Source: CAWGXZ01 sp963826695
GTDB taxonomy: Bacteria > Pseudomonadota > Gammaproteobacteria > Burkholderiales > Burkholderiaceae_C
Reading direction: 5' to 3'
DNA length: 64,000 bases
NCBI GenBank assembly: GCA_963826695.1
Contig: CAWGXZ010000003.1
Location: 186,001-250,000 of the forward strand
In this document: positions 24,538 through 33,379 of the stretch, one piece after another
Numbering within the stretch: the first letter of the stretch is position 1
Layout: each line of letters opens with the position of its first letter
Translations under genes and position numbers: made by a program
The notes under the pieces: model-generated
Database searches by the model: none
Seen by the model: the letters and a program-made list of their open reading frames with translations, nothing else
What the model was told of the DNA's origin: nothing

Positions 24538-26373
24538 TTACGGCGCGTTGACGAACGAGCGCCAGCCGCCGTACGACGTGATATCGCGGGCGCCGGCCAG
24601 TGCCTGCGCTTCGCAGAGGAAGCCGTGCACCCGCCGGCCGTCGGCGAGCTCGACGCTGCCGAGGCCCAGCGGCGCTGCAATCAGCGCCAGGAACGACCCG
24701 ACTGCGCGAGCGGCACCTCCCAGACCTCGACCGGGATCGCTGCGCCGCCCTCGGCAACGCGCACCATGCCGGGTTTCGGCGGCGTGGTGTTCGGCAGGGC
24801 GTAGAGGCGGTAGTGCGGCGCCGTGGTCGTCGCCTGCTGCAGCGTGGCGCCGCGCTCGATCAGCTGCCCGTTCAGCGGCAGCCCGCTCAGATGCGCGCCG
24901 ACGACGGCGATCGGCAAGGTCGGCTGGCTGGCCGGCCACGGCGCATTGGGCGTCGCGGCGCTTTCGACCTGCGCGCGACCGGTGGCGCCGAGCGGCAGCG
25001 CGACCGCGTCCTGCCACGCGGCGCCGAAACGCGCCAGCGCGGCATCGGCCGCTGCCGGTGCAATGAAGGTCACGCCGAAGGGCAGGCCCTGCGCCGTCAT
25101 CGACGAAGGCAGCGCCAGCGCGCACCAGCCGAGCAGGTTGACGAAGTTGGTGTAGGTGCCGAGCCGCGCGTTGGCGGCCAGTGGCTCGGCGTCGATGTCG
25201 CTGTGGCGCGGATGGCCGGGCGCCGTCGGAACCATCAGCAGGTCGACCTGCTGCCAGATCGAGCGCAGGCTGCGCTGCGCTTCGCGCAGCCGGTATTGGC
25301 CGCGGAAGGCGTCGGTGGCGCTGAACGCCGACGCACCTTCGACCACCCGGCGCACGCTCGGGTCGAGCGCCGCGGGATCGTCCTCGAGCAGCCGCTGCAC
25401 CACGGCGTGGCGCTCGGCCACCCACGGGCCGCTGTAGAGCAGCTCGGCCACGGCGTGCAGCGGCGCGAAGTCGATCGCGACGACCTGGTGGCCGAGCGCC
25501 TGCACGCGCGCCTTGGCGCTGTCGAAGCCCTCCGCATAGCCGCTGCCGGCGTCGAACTGCGGCGCCGCCGGAATGCCGATCCGCAGCGGCTGCGACCAGG
25601 CCGCCGGGCCGGTGCGGAAGTCGCTGTACGCGTCGCCAGCGTCGTCGCCTTCGATCGTTGCCAGCACGAGCGCCGCGTCGGCGACGGTCAGCGCCAGCAC
25701 CGAGACGCAGTCGATGCTGCGGCAGGCCGGCAGCACGCCGCGCGTGCTGACCCGGCCCGGGCGTCGGCTTGAGGCCGACGATGTTGTTGAAGCCGGCCGG
25801 AACGCGCCCCGAGCCGGCGGTGTCGGTGCCCAGCGCGAAGGCCACATCGCCACGCGAGACGACGACCGCCGAGCCCGAGCTCGATCCGCCGCTGATACGT
25901 TCGGCGTCGAAGGTGCTGCTCGGCCGGCCATACGGCGAGCGCGCACCGACCAGCCCGGTCGCGAACTGGTCCAGGTTGGTCTTGCCGAGGCAGACCGCGC
26001 CCGCGTCGATCAGCCGGGCCACGACGGCCGCGTCGCGCTGCGGCGTGAAGGCGAACGCCGGGCACGCCGCGGTGGTCGGCAGACCGGCGACATCGATGTT
26101 GTCCTTGACCGCGAAGGGCACGCCGAAGAGCGGCATCGCCTCGATGGCGCTGTGCCGCTCGCCGAAGTCGGCGGCGCGCCTTTCGAGTCGCTCGATCTGC
26201 GCCTCGAGCTGGGCGGCATCGACGAGCGCGATCCAGGCGACGTCGGGCTCCGCGGTCAACCTCGCGTGCAGCGCCCGCAGCAGGGTGTCGGGCGATGCGC
26301 CGCCTGCGTAGGCCTCGCGCCAGTCGGCAAGCGTCGTCGGACGGGATGGCGATGAATCTTCGTTGTGGTGCAC
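24538..26373 (-). CDS. atzF: Allophanate hydrolase AtzF (two frameshifts)
   Basis: About 611 residues from a GTG start with a good RBS (GAGGAG, 7 bases upstream). The amidase-signature half shows VPFAVKDNIDVAGLPTTAAC (catalytic Lys), CLGKTNLDQFATGLVGARSP and RISGGSSSGSAVVVSRGDVA (catalytic Ser residues), then GSGRVPAGFNNIVGLKPT. The C-terminal allophanate hydrolase domain contains PSSMTAQGLPFGVTFIAPAA, HLSGLPLNGQLIERGATL and SYGGWRSFVNAP. Frame changes near 25,758 (extra base after LKPTPG) and 24,700 (missing base before VGSFLALIAAPLGLG). It converts allophanate, the product of biuret hydrolase, to ammonia and CO2. First gene of the second operon, with a sigma-54-like promoter just upstream. 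Confidence 0.92.
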   Translation of the reverse strand: MHHNEDSSPSRPTTLADWREAYAGGASPDTLLRALHARLTAEPDVAWIALVDAAQLEAQIERLERRAADFGERHSAIEAMPLFGVPFAVKDNIDVAGLPTTAACPAFAFTPQRDAAVVARLIDAGAVCLGKTNLDQFATGLVGARSPYGRPSSTFDAERISGGSSSGSAVVVSRGDVAFALGTDTAGSGRVPAGFNNIVGLKPTPGPGQHARRAAGLPQHRLRLGAGADRRRRGARAGNDRRRRRWRRVQRLPHRPGGLVAAAADRHSGGAAVRRRQRLCGGLRQRQGARAGARPPGRRDRLRAAARRGRAALQRPVGGRAPRRGAAAARGRSRGARPERAPGGRRCVGVQRHRRLPRPIPAARSAAQPALDLAAGRPADGSDGARPSAPQRHRRRATGRQRAARHLHQLRQPARLVRAGAAFVDDGAGPALRRDLHCTGSGRCRAGAFRRRVAGRGRAAARRHRSRAGRKRRDAQCAVAGQPADLADRRRRRASERAAAERAADRARRHAAAGDDHGAALPPLRPAEHHAAETRHGARCRGRRSDPGRGLGGAARAVGSFLALIAAPLGLGSVELADGRRVHGFLCEAQALAGARDITSYGGWRSFVNAP

Positions 26374-26397
26374 GCGGCCGCTCCTCGAGCAGCCACC

Positions 26398-26412
26398 GCA
26401 CGACCCGTGCCA
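26398..26412 (-). promoter_or_regulatory. Sigma-54-like -24/-12 promoter upstream of atzF
   Basis: The minus strand reads TGGCAC-GGGTC-GTGC, one base from TGGCAC-N5-TTGC with the invariant GG and GC at the right distance. Transcription would start near 26387, only about 14 nt before the GTG, so the leader would begin at the RBS; this is tight but possible. A near-perfect second RpoN site in the same nitrogen cluster supports it. Confidence 0.6.
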
Positions 26413-26481
26413 ACGTCTGTGATCTACAGCGGCGGTGCCTGAAGCCCAGCCGTCCGGGGCGCCACGACGCGGGCGGGTCGA

Positions 26482-26814
26482 TCAGCGACGCGTGTCGCCG
26501 CCGCGGGATTCCGCGTGGCCCGGATCAAGCCCTGAACCGGGTTTCTCGAGGCGAAATGCCCAGCGCTGCAAGGTCGGCCGCCAGCACAGGAAAAGCCGGT
26601 CGCCGCGTTCGATCAGCCAGGCTGCCCCCGGCAGGCGTCCGACCCGGGCGAGCCAGCGCCAGCCGGGTAGCGCAGCCCACAGCGCGAGGAAGGCGTGTGC
26701 GCCGCTGAACAGTTGGCCGCTGCCGTCGCGCACATGGAATCGCGCCAGCAGCTGCTCGCGCGTCGCGCCCGGCGGCAGCGGCAATGACGCGTCGCTGACA
26801 TCGGCGAAACACAC
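26482..26814 (-). CDS. DCC family thiol-disulfide oxidoreductase-like protein (DUF393), N-truncated
   Basis: 110 residues matching the rear of DUF393 proteins: CFADVSDASLPLPPGATREQ, LLARFHVRDGSGQLFSGAHA and FLALWAALPGWRWLARVGRL. The defining N-terminal DxxCxxC motif is missing, and I cannot find it in other frames upstream. The gene is therefore a shortened paralogue or a 5'-decayed copy, and redox activity is unlikely. It faces away from the lipoprotein nuclease gene, 85 bp apart. Confidence 0.6.
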   Translation of the reverse strand: MCFADVSDASLPLPPGATREQLLARFHVRDGSGQLFSGAHAFLALWAALPGWRWLARVGRLPGAAWLIERGDRLFLCWRPTLQRWAFRLEKPGSGLDPGHAESRGGDTRR

Positions 26815-26899
26815 CGGCGCCTCTCACCAGCGCACACCTGCAAGGCATGATGCCGCCCCTTTTCGAACCCTCGAGAGTCGCCCCTTGCAGACCGAACGA

Positions 26900-27688
26900 A
26901 TGAAATCCCCGCCCCCGGTGCGCCGGGTCCTGTTGTGCCTTGTCGCTGCCGCAATCGCCGGCTGCGGCGGCGGCTCGTCCAACGACATCCAGCCCGCCAG
27001 CGCCCCTGCACGCATCGACCGCGAACTGGCCGGCTGCCGGACGATGATGGCGGGCGGGCAGGCTCCGGCAGTCGCGGACGACCCTGCGCTGCGCGGCCTT
27101 TGCTTCGAGGCCTTCGCCGTCGTCCACGACGCGTCGACACGCACACCGAAGTTGGTGCTGCAGGCCATCGACCGGGCGAGCCTGACTGCGGCGCAGGCGG
27201 TGCCGCGAGTCGACAATTTCTACGAGGAGGCGCGCCTGCCGGCGGCCGAGCGCTCGACGCTGGCCGACTACCGGGGCAGTGGCTACGACCGCGGGCACAT
27301 GGCGCCGGCGGCGGACATGCCGACGGTGAGTGCCTCCGCGCAGAGCTTTTCGCTCGCCAACATCGTGCCGCAGGTGCCGGCGCACAACTCGGGCCCATGG
27401 AGCCGCATCGAGAGCGACACGCGCAGCTACGCGATGCGCGCGGCGGGTATCGTGTACGTGGCCACCGGCGCGGTCTTCGACGCCGGATCGGCTTCCATCG
27501 GCGCGGGACAGCGGGTGCGGGTGCCGACGGTTTTGTTCAAGCTCGTTCACGATCCCGCCACCGGTCACGGTTGGGCGCACTGGCAAAACAACGCTGCGGC
27601 CACCGTTGCCGACGCGCCGATCACCCGTGACGAGCTGGTGCGCCGACTCGGCTATGACCCGATGCCCGGCGCAGTCTCGGCGGATTGA
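26900..27688 (+). CDS. DNA/RNA non-specific endonuclease, lipoprotein (NUC1 family)
   Basis: 262 residues. The N-terminus has basic residues, a hydrophobic run and a lipobox AIAGC with C22, so it is probably lipid-anchored outside the cytoplasm. The NUC1/EndA beta-beta-alpha metal motif DRGHMAPAADM is at residues 130-140 (general base H133), and SLANIVPQVPAHNSG carries the Mg-binding Asn. Likely role: periplasmic or surface degradation of nucleic acid for nutrient salvage. The ATG at 26900 was chosen because it starts the signal peptide; the frame is open further upstream. Confidence 0.88.
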   Translation: MKSPPPVRRVLLCLVAAAIAGCGGGSSNDIQPASAPARIDRELAGCRTMMAGGQAPAVADDPALRGLCFEAFAVVHDASTRTPKLVLQAIDRASLTAAQAVPRVDNFYEEARLPAAERSTLADYRGSGYDRGHMAPAADMPTVSASAQSFSLANIVPQVPAHNSGPWSRIESDTRSYAMRAAGIVYVATGAVFDAGSASIGAGQRVRVPTVLFKLVHDPATGHGWAHWQNNAAATVADAPITRDELVRRLGYDPMPGAVSAD

Positions 27689-27772
27689 TGCCGAAGCGCT
27701 GACAGCACCGCGGCGAACACCCATGCCTGCGCTGCGTTGCGATGGCTTCGACTGCTTCGTCTCGATGGTGCC

Positions 27773-28036
27773 TCAGCAGCACCGCCCGATCCGGCTGCCG
27801 TAGCGCGCTTCCTGGCGCTCGCGGAAGAAGGCTTCATAGCTCATCGCCTCCTGATCCGCGTGACGCGCCTGCATATGCAGGAGATAGGTCTCGTAATCGG
27901 GTACGCCGACCATCAGCCGGAAGGCCTGCGCCAGGTAGCGCCCGCCCTGGCGGGCATCCTCGGCCCAGCCACCGCGCCCCGCCCGAGGAGGCGGCTGGTG
28001 AGGGGCTTCGACTGCCACTGCGTCGGGCTTCGTCAC
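27773..28036 (-). CDS. YbdD/YjiX family small protein (CstA partner)
   Basis: 87 residues from a GTG whose GTGA overlaps the cstA stop. Core motifs RYLAQAFRLMVGVPDYETYL and SYEAFFRERQEARYG and the ending RCC are diagnostic of the YbdD/DUF466 family always found behind cstA. In enterics CstA/YjiY with this partner import peptides or pyruvate. The N-terminal ~25 residues are Pro/Arg/Gly-rich and less conserved, so an internal start is possible. Confidence 0.9.
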   Translation of the reverse strand: MTKPDAVAVEAPHQPPPRAGRGGWAEDARQGGRYLAQAFRLMVGVPDYETYLLHMQARHADQEAMSYEAFFRERQEARYGSRIGRCC

Positions 28037-30093
28037 TGCACCGCCGGCATCGCCTCGAAGGGCGTTTCGTGGACGGTCGGCCGGTTGCTGGCCCGCGCCG
28101 CCATCACGGTCTTGATGCTGTAGACGAGCACCGAAACGACGACCAGCATGAAGAGCGCACAAAGCGCTGCATCGAGCCGGTCGTTGAAGACGATGCGGGA
28201 CATCGCCTCCGGCGTTTTCGCCGGGGCCAGCAACTGTCCCTGCGCCAGCGCGTCGCCATAACGCCGCGCGTGCGCCAGGAAGCCGATCTTGGCATCGGCA
28301 GAGAAGATCTTCTGCCAGCCCGCCGTGAGGGTGCAAATCAGCAACCAGATTGTCGGCAGCACGGTCACCCAGGCATAGCGTTCGCGCTTCATCTTGAACA
28401 GCACGACGGTACACAGCAGCAGCGCCACCGCGGCGAGCATCTGGTTGGCGATGCCGAACAGCGGCCAGAGGGTGTTGATACCGCCGAGGGGATCGACCAC
28501 GCCCTGGTACAGGAAGTAGCCCCACGCGGCGACGCACAGCCCGGTTGCAATGAGGTTCGCCGGCAGCGACTCGGTGCGCTGCAGGGCGGGAACGAAGCTG
28601 CCGAGCAGGTCCTGGAGCATAAAACGTCCGGCGCGCGTACCGGCATCGACAGCGGTCAGGATGAACAGTGCCTCGAAGAGGATTGCGAAGTGGTACCAGA
28701 AGGCCATCATCGAACGGCCACCGATCGCTTGCTGCAGGATGTGCGCCATGCCGACCGCCAGCGTGGGTGCACCGCCGGTGCGGCCGAGAATCGTGGTTTC
28801 GCCCACGTCCTTGGCAGTCTGCAGCAGCATCTCCGGAGTGACCACGAAGCCCCAGGTGGAGATCGTCGCGGCAACCTTGTCGGCGGTGGTGCCGACCAGT
28901 GCGCCCGGGCTGTTCATTGCAAAGTAGATGCCCGGGTCGATGACCGAGGCGGCCACGAGCGCCATCACCGCGACGAAGGATTCCGCGAGCATGCCGCCGT
29001 AGCCGATGAACCGCGCATGCGTCTCGTTTTCCAGCATCTTCGGGGTGGTGCCCGAGGAAATCAGCGCATGGAAGCCCGACACCGCGCCGCAGGCAATGGT
29101 GATGAAGAGGAACGGGAACAGGCTGCCGGCCCATACCGGGCCGCCACCGTCGGCGAAGCGGGTGATCGCCGGCATCCGCAGGTCGGGTGCGACGAAGACG
29201 ATGCCGATCGCCAGGGCGACGATCGTCCCGATCTTCAGGAAGGTCGAGAGATAGTCTCGCGGTGCGAGCAGCAGCCAGACCGGCAGCACCGAGGCGACGA
29301 AGCCGTAGCCGATGAGCAACCACACCAGCGTCGTTCCCTCGAAGGTGAACCATGGCGCCCAGGTCGGGCTTTGACTGACCATCTGGCCGCCGAGGATTGC
29401 CAGCATCAGCAGCACGAAACCGATGACCGAGATCTCGCCGATCCGGCCGGGGCGGATGTAGCGCATGTAGACGCCCATGAACACTGCCACCGGAATCGTC
29501 GCTGCGACCGTGAAGGCACCCCAGGGCGAATCGGCCAGCGCCTTGACGACGATCAGCGCCAGCACCGCCAGGATGATGATCATGATCATGAAGGTGCCGA
29601 AGAGGGCAATCAGTCCGGGTACCGTGCCCATCTCCTGCTTGACGAGGTCGCCGAGCGAGCGGCCATCGCGGCGGGTGGAGACGAAGAGGACGATGAAGTC
29701 CTGTACCGCACCGGCGAAAACCACGCCGGCGAGGATCCACAGCAGCCCGGGCAGATAGCCCATCTGCGCCGCGAGCACCGGCCCCACGAGCGGGCCGGCG
29801 CCGGCAATTGCGGCAAAGTGGTGGCCGAACAGGACGTACTGGTTCGTCGGCACGTAGTCGAGGCCGTCGTTGTGACGATAGGCCGGGGTCGCGCGCTTGG
29901 AATCCAGGCCCAGCACGCGGTAGGCGATGAACAGGCTGTAGTAGCGGTAGGCGATCAGGTAGGTGCAGACTGCAGCGACCACCACCCACAGGGCGCTGAT
30001 GGTCTCGCCTCGACTGAGGGCAACCGTGGCGAGGGCGAAGGCGCCGAGGATCGCAACGGCAAGCCACGGCAGGTGGCGGCGAACGAAGGTCAT
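28033..30093 (-). CDS. cstA: Carbon starvation protein CstA
   Basis: 686 residues, an integral membrane protein with about 16-18 helices. Family hallmarks: YRYYSLFIAYRVLGLD, PTNQYVLFGHHFAAIAGAGP, LVGPVLAAQMGYLPGLLWIL, GVVFAGAVQDFIVLFVSTRR and the C-terminal WPLFGIANQMLAAVAL. Complete and unbroken; RBS AAAGGAG before the ATG. CstA and its paralogue are peptide/pyruvate transporters induced in stationary phase or carbon starvation; the exact substrate here is unknown. Cotranscribed with the small YbdD-like gene. Confidence 0.95.
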   Translation of the reverse strand: MTFVRRHLPWLAVAILGAFALATVALSRGETISALWVVVAAVCTYLIAYRYYSLFIAYRVLGLDSKRATPAYRHNDGLDYVPTNQYVLFGHHFAAIAGAGPLVGPVLAAQMGYLPGLLWILAGVVFAGAVQDFIVLFVSTRRDGRSLGDLVKQEMGTVPGLIALFGTFMIMIIILAVLALIVVKALADSPWGAFTVAATIPVAVFMGVYMRYIRPGRIGEISVIGFVLLMLAILGGQMVSQSPTWAPWFTFEGTTLVWLLIGYGFVASVLPVWLLLAPRDYLSTFLKIGTIVALAIGIVFVAPDLRMPAITRFADGGGPVWAGSLFPFLFITIACGAVSGFHALISSGTTPKMLENETHARFIGYGGMLAESFVAVMALVAASVIDPGIYFAMNSPGALVGTTADKVAATISTWGFVVTPEMLLQTAKDVGETTILGRTGGAPTLAVGMAHILQQAIGGRSMMAFWYHFAILFEALFILTAVDAGTRAGRFMLQDLLGSFVPALQRTESLPANLIATGLCVAAWGYFLYQGVVDPLGGINTLWPLFGIANQMLAAVALLLCTVVLFKMKRERYAWVTVLPTIWLLICTLTAGWQKIFSADAKIGFLAHARRYGDALAQGQLLAPAKTPEAMSRIVFNDRLDAALCALFMLVVVSVLVYSIKTVMAARASNRPTVHETPFEAMPAVQ

Positions 30094-30225
30094 GGCAACG
30101 CTCCTTTCGGCAGACAGCGGGCAGTACGCGCGTTTTTTTGCGGCGACGATCCGGCAATTGAAATGCCTGTTTCGCTGGAACGGTGGATGGCCGACGACCG
30201 AGGGCAGTCCGGATGCGGGAACGGA

Positions 30226-30936
30226 TCACATGGCGAGTTGCCGCTGCAGCCATCGGGCGGCCGCGCAGTCGATGGCGATTGCCAGCCAGGCCGACCAGAG
30301 CGTGTGGCTGAGGAAATGAGCGCCACGCATCTGCTGCAGGAATCCGAGCGCCAGGCCTGCAGTCACCGCGCAAGCCGCAACGGCAACCGCCTTGCGCGGC
30401 GCCTTGGCCGTCCAGAGCAGCGACACGGCAATCAACCACAGGCCGCTGGTGGCGTGCCCTGCGGGAAAGCAGTGGCCTGCGGCCACCCCGGGCGGTGCAG
30501 CCTCGAGCAACCGCACATAAGGGGCCCATCCGCCATAGCGCGACAAGTCCCATGGACAGTGGCTGAAAGCGATTGCCTTGAGCAGTGAGACCGAAAGCGG
30601 GATGGCGAGCGCCGTGGCGGCAACGGCGCGCAGCCGCAACCGTTGCTCCGCAGCCAGCCACTTCGCAGGCCGTACGGCATCGATGGCGACCAGCACGAGC
30701 AGCGTGACACCCAGGATGCTCATCGCCTGGCGAAGGCGGTGGTGCAGGAGGACCTCGGCAAACCAGCGATGCCGCCACGGGAACCCGTGGGCAGCGGGGT
30801 CGAACATGGCATCGGCCAGTCGCAGGTCGAGATCGGTGAATTCACCGAGCGTCAGCAGCATGGCCGCAGAAGCTGCCAGGCCGGCGAGGGCGGCCCACCC
30901 CCGGCGCGTCCCGGAGCCTGGGGCCAGGCCGCTCAC
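30226..30936 (-). CDS. PAP2 family phosphatase, membrane-bound
   Basis: 236 residues from a GTG overlapping the dgkA stop. Active-site motifs: KAIAFSHCPWDLSRYGG (first motif), AGHCFPAGHATSG (PSGH-type motif with a catalytic His) and RGAHFLSHTLWSAW (third motif with the His nucleophile). About six membrane helices. Together with LTA-synthase-like transferase and diacylglycerol kinase genes, and under a PmrA-type box, it probably dephosphorylates a lipid (lipid A, undecaprenyl-PP or phosphatidic acid) during envelope remodelling. Substrate not determinable from sequence. Confidence 0.85.
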   Translation of the reverse strand: MSGLAPGSGTRRGWAALAGLAASAAMLLTLGEFTDLDLRLADAMFDPAAHGFPWRHRWFAEVLLHHRLRQAMSILGVTLLVLVAIDAVRPAKWLAAEQRLRLRAVAATALAIPLSVSLLKAIAFSHCPWDLSRYGGWAPYVRLLEAAPPGVAAGHCFPAGHATSGLWLIAVSLLWTAKAPRKAVAVAACAVTAGLALGFLQQMRGAHFLSHTLWSAWLAIAIDCAAARWLQRQLAM

Positions 30937-31331
30937 CAGAGCACGGCGAGCCAGACGCCGGCGGCGACCACCAGTGCCAGCAGCACCGCCGCACTGCCGA
31001 GATCCTTGGCCCTGCCGATCAACGGATGGGGTTCCAGCGTCACTGCGTCGGCCAGCGCCTCGAGCGCCGAATTGAGCAGCTCCGCCAACCACACGAACAG
31101 CACGGCGGCGATCAGCAGCAAGGTCTGGAAACGGTCACTGCCGAGCCAGGGTGCCATGCAGATCAGTGGCAAGCCGACGACCACCTCCTGCCGGAACGCC
31201 GCCTCGTGCCGCCACGCCGCCGCCAGGCCGCGCAGCGAGTAGCGCCATGCCCCCAGGAGTCGAGCCGGCCCGCCGCGGCTCTTGAAGCGCGACGCCGCCC
31301 GCTCGCCATCGCCACCCGGTCCCCGGTTCAA
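30933..31331 (-). CDS. dgkA: Diacylglycerol kinase DgkA
   Basis: 132 residues. Signature ELLNSALEALADAVTLEPHP followed by IGRAKDLGSAAVLLALVVAA, the conserved active-site Glu/Asn and AKD-GSAAV motifs of prokaryotic DAGK, with three membrane helices. The only start that fits the domain is a TTG overlapping the stop of the upstream LTA-synthase-like gene. DgkA phosphorylates the diacylglycerol left when a phospholipid head group is transferred, which is exactly the by-product expected from the upstream enzyme. Confidence 0.92.
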   Translation of the reverse strand: MNRGPGGDGERAASRFKSRGGPARLLGAWRYSLRGLAAAWRHEAAFRQEVVVGLPLICMAPWLGSDRFQTLLLIAAVLFVWLAELLNSALEALADAVTLEPHPLIGRAKDLGSAAVLLALVVAAGVWLAVLW

Positions 31332-33313
31332 TGCAGCCGCTCCGCGGGATGGTCTCCCGCGCCGACACCGCCGCGAAGCACGTCGGTTGCCAACTGGTAC
31401 TGGGCCACCGCCTGATCGATGATGCGGCGCGCCCGCGGGTCGGCCGAATCGATGGCATCCCCATTCAGCGCATCGACGACGCGTGCCTGCCGCTTCGGCC
31501 CGAGTTCGGCGACCAGACCGCCTTCCATGTAGCCGACAGTCAGATAGTTCGCCATGAATGCCCGCTGGTGACGTTGTCCATCTGTCAGGATGTCCTGTCC
31601 GAAGAAGCGCGACGTGTAACTCATATCGAGCAATGCCAGCAGCGTCGGGGCGACATCGATCTGCGATGCAACGGTGTCGACGAGCCCGGGAGCGACGAAA
31701 CCCGGCGCATAGACGATCAGCGGGATGCGGTAATTTTCCGGCGGCAGGTCGCTGCGGCCGCGGCCGTGCGACGTGTGGTCGGCCACGAAGACGAATACCG
31801 TGTTCTTGAACCACGGACGTTGCGCGGCTTCGCGCATGAACGCACCGATCGCCCAGTCGGCGTACTTCACCGCCCCGTCACGGCCGGTCCCGGAGGCGAT
31901 GTCGATCCGCCCGGCCGGATACGTGAACGGCCGATGGTTCGACGTCGTCATGACATGCGCGAAAACCTTGCCGCCCGCCGCCGTGCGTTGGTCGATCTCG
32001 CGGATCGCTTGTCTGAACAGGTCCTCGTCGGCAACGCCCCAGATGGTTTCGTGGCTGATGGCGTTGGCGGGTATCGCGCTGCGGTCGATCACGCGGTAGC
32101 CGTTGCCGCCGAAGAAGTCGGTCATGTTGTCGAAGACACCATAGCCGCCGTAGAGGTACAGCGCCTCGTAGCCGTGCTCCTTGAAGACACCCCCGATGGT
32201 CTGGAAGCCGGTGTTGTGCTTGCGCATGGGCACCGCATGCCCGGGCGTCGGCGGCACCGACAGCGTCAGCGCTTCGAGCCCGCGGACCGTTCGCAGACCG
32301 GTTGCGTACAGGCGCGTGAACGCCAGGCCCTGCTGTGCCAGTCGGTCGAGGTTGGGCGTCAGTCCGGGCTTGCCGCCGAACGACTCGACGAAGTCGGAGC
32401 CGAGGCTCTCCATCGAGACCATCACCACGTTCATGGCGCGTTCCGCCCGCGGTGCGCTCACCTTGCGCTCGAGGGGATGCGGACCCCCTAGAAAGGCCGG
32501 CGATCCACCGCCCGCGGCGAACGCACGCCGCGTCAGGTCGCGGGCGACCTCCGGTGGCAGGGTGCGGTAGAAGGCACGGAAATCGAGATCGTTGTTGCGC
32601 AGGGCGCGGGCGAACTCGTAGTAGCCGTTGCCTGCCAGTTCGCGGGCAGCGGGTGTCTCGACGGATTCCCGGGTCGTGTCGTCCACCAGCCGCCAGGAAG
32701 CGGCAGCCAGCAGCACCAGCAGCCCGGTGCAGATGCATCGCGTCCACAAGTTGCCGCCGTCCGCCATGGCTGCCCGCCAGACGGGTCGGGCGATTGCGGC
32801 GCCGATCAACAGACCGACGCCAGCCACTGCGGCGAGGAGTCGCCCCACGGGATACGACTGGCGGATGTTGCCCAGAACCTCGCGGCTGTACACCAGGTAG
32901 TCGACGGCAATGAAATTGAAACGCGACGCGAATTCGTTCCAGAAGATGCCCTCGGACAGCCCGGTCAGCAGCATGCCGACGAGGGCGAAGGAAAAGAGCA
33001 TCGATGCGCTGATGGCGTGGGCACGTCGGCCCCATCCCCGACCCGGCCAGACCAGCGCGAGCAGTGCGAACGGCAGCAGCAGATAGCTTGCGGCAGCCAG
33101 GTCGTAGAGCGCACCGGTTGCCAGGATTCGCACCAGACGGCCCGGTATGGCGTTGCTCCAGTCGCCTTCGAGGCCGATCAGGCCGAGGCGTACGAGCGTG
33201 TTGACGGCCAGGAACGTGGCCCCGACCCAGAGCAGGAGCGCGTAGCGGGGCGGAATGCGGGAGTGCCCTTGAGGGCGAAGGGGTTCCCGTGGTGAAGTGA
33301 GCGTTTTCTGCAT
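31328..33313 (-). CDS. LTA synthase family / sulfatase-fold head-group transferase
   Basis: 661 residues. N-terminal ~220 residues with five membrane helices (YALLLWVGATFLAVNTLVRL, AISASMLFSFALVGMLLTGL), then a periplasmic alkaline-phosphatase/sulfatase domain: NVVMVSMESLGSDFVESFGG, ATGLRTVRGLEALTLSVPPT (catalytic Thr region), HVMTTSNHRPFTYP and VFVFVADHTSHGRG (metal ligands D-H). This architecture transfers phosphoglycerol or phosphoethanolamine from phospholipid to an envelope acceptor. A Gram-negative makes OpgB-like or lipid A-type modification more likely than true LTA. First gene of the operon with dgkA and PAP2; divergent from the PmrA-like regulator. Confidence 0.88.
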   Translation of the reverse strand: MQKTLTSPREPLRPQGHSRIPPRYALLLWVGATFLAVNTLVRLGLIGLEGDWSNAIPGRLVRILATGALYDLAAASYLLLPFALLALVWPGRGWGRRAHAISASMLFSFALVGMLLTGLSEGIFWNEFASRFNFIAVDYLVYSREVLGNIRQSYPVGRLLAAVAGVGLLIGAAIARPVWRAAMADGGNLWTRCICTGLLVLLAAASWRLVDDTTRESVETPAARELAGNGYYEFARALRNNDLDFRAFYRTLPPEVARDLTRRAFAAGGGSPAFLGGPHPLERKVSAPRAERAMNVVMVSMESLGSDFVESFGGKPGLTPNLDRLAQQGLAFTRLYATGLRTVRGLEALTLSVPPTPGHAVPMRKHNTGFQTIGGVFKEHGYEALYLYGGYGVFDNMTDFFGGNGYRVIDRSAIPANAISHETIWGVADEDLFRQAIREIDQRTAAGGKVFAHVMTTSNHRPFTYPAGRIDIASGTGRDGAVKYADWAIGAFMREAAQRPWFKNTVFVFVADHTSHGRGRSDLPPENYRIPLIVYAPGFVAPGLVDTVASQIDVAPTLLALLDMSYTSRFFGQDILTDGQRHQRAFMANYLTVGYMEGGLVAELGPKRQARVVDALNGDAIDSADPRARRIIDQAVAQYQLATDVLRGGVGAGDHPAERLH

Positions 33314-33379
33314 GCCTTGGAACCGTCAGCGCGCCACCGGAACTTCGGCGACAGGGGCCGGCATGCTCGCTGTGTGTTC

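Noticed and set aside
27773..30778. 1001-codon minus-strand frame across cstA and ybdD
   Set aside because: Only its last 87 codons (YbdD-like) are real; the rest is antisense-free shadow of cstA in another frame, an effect of high GC.
31328..33313. True lipoteichoic acid synthase
   Set aside because: The window is clearly from a Gram-negative; the same architecture occurs in phosphoglycerol and phosphoethanolamine transferases.
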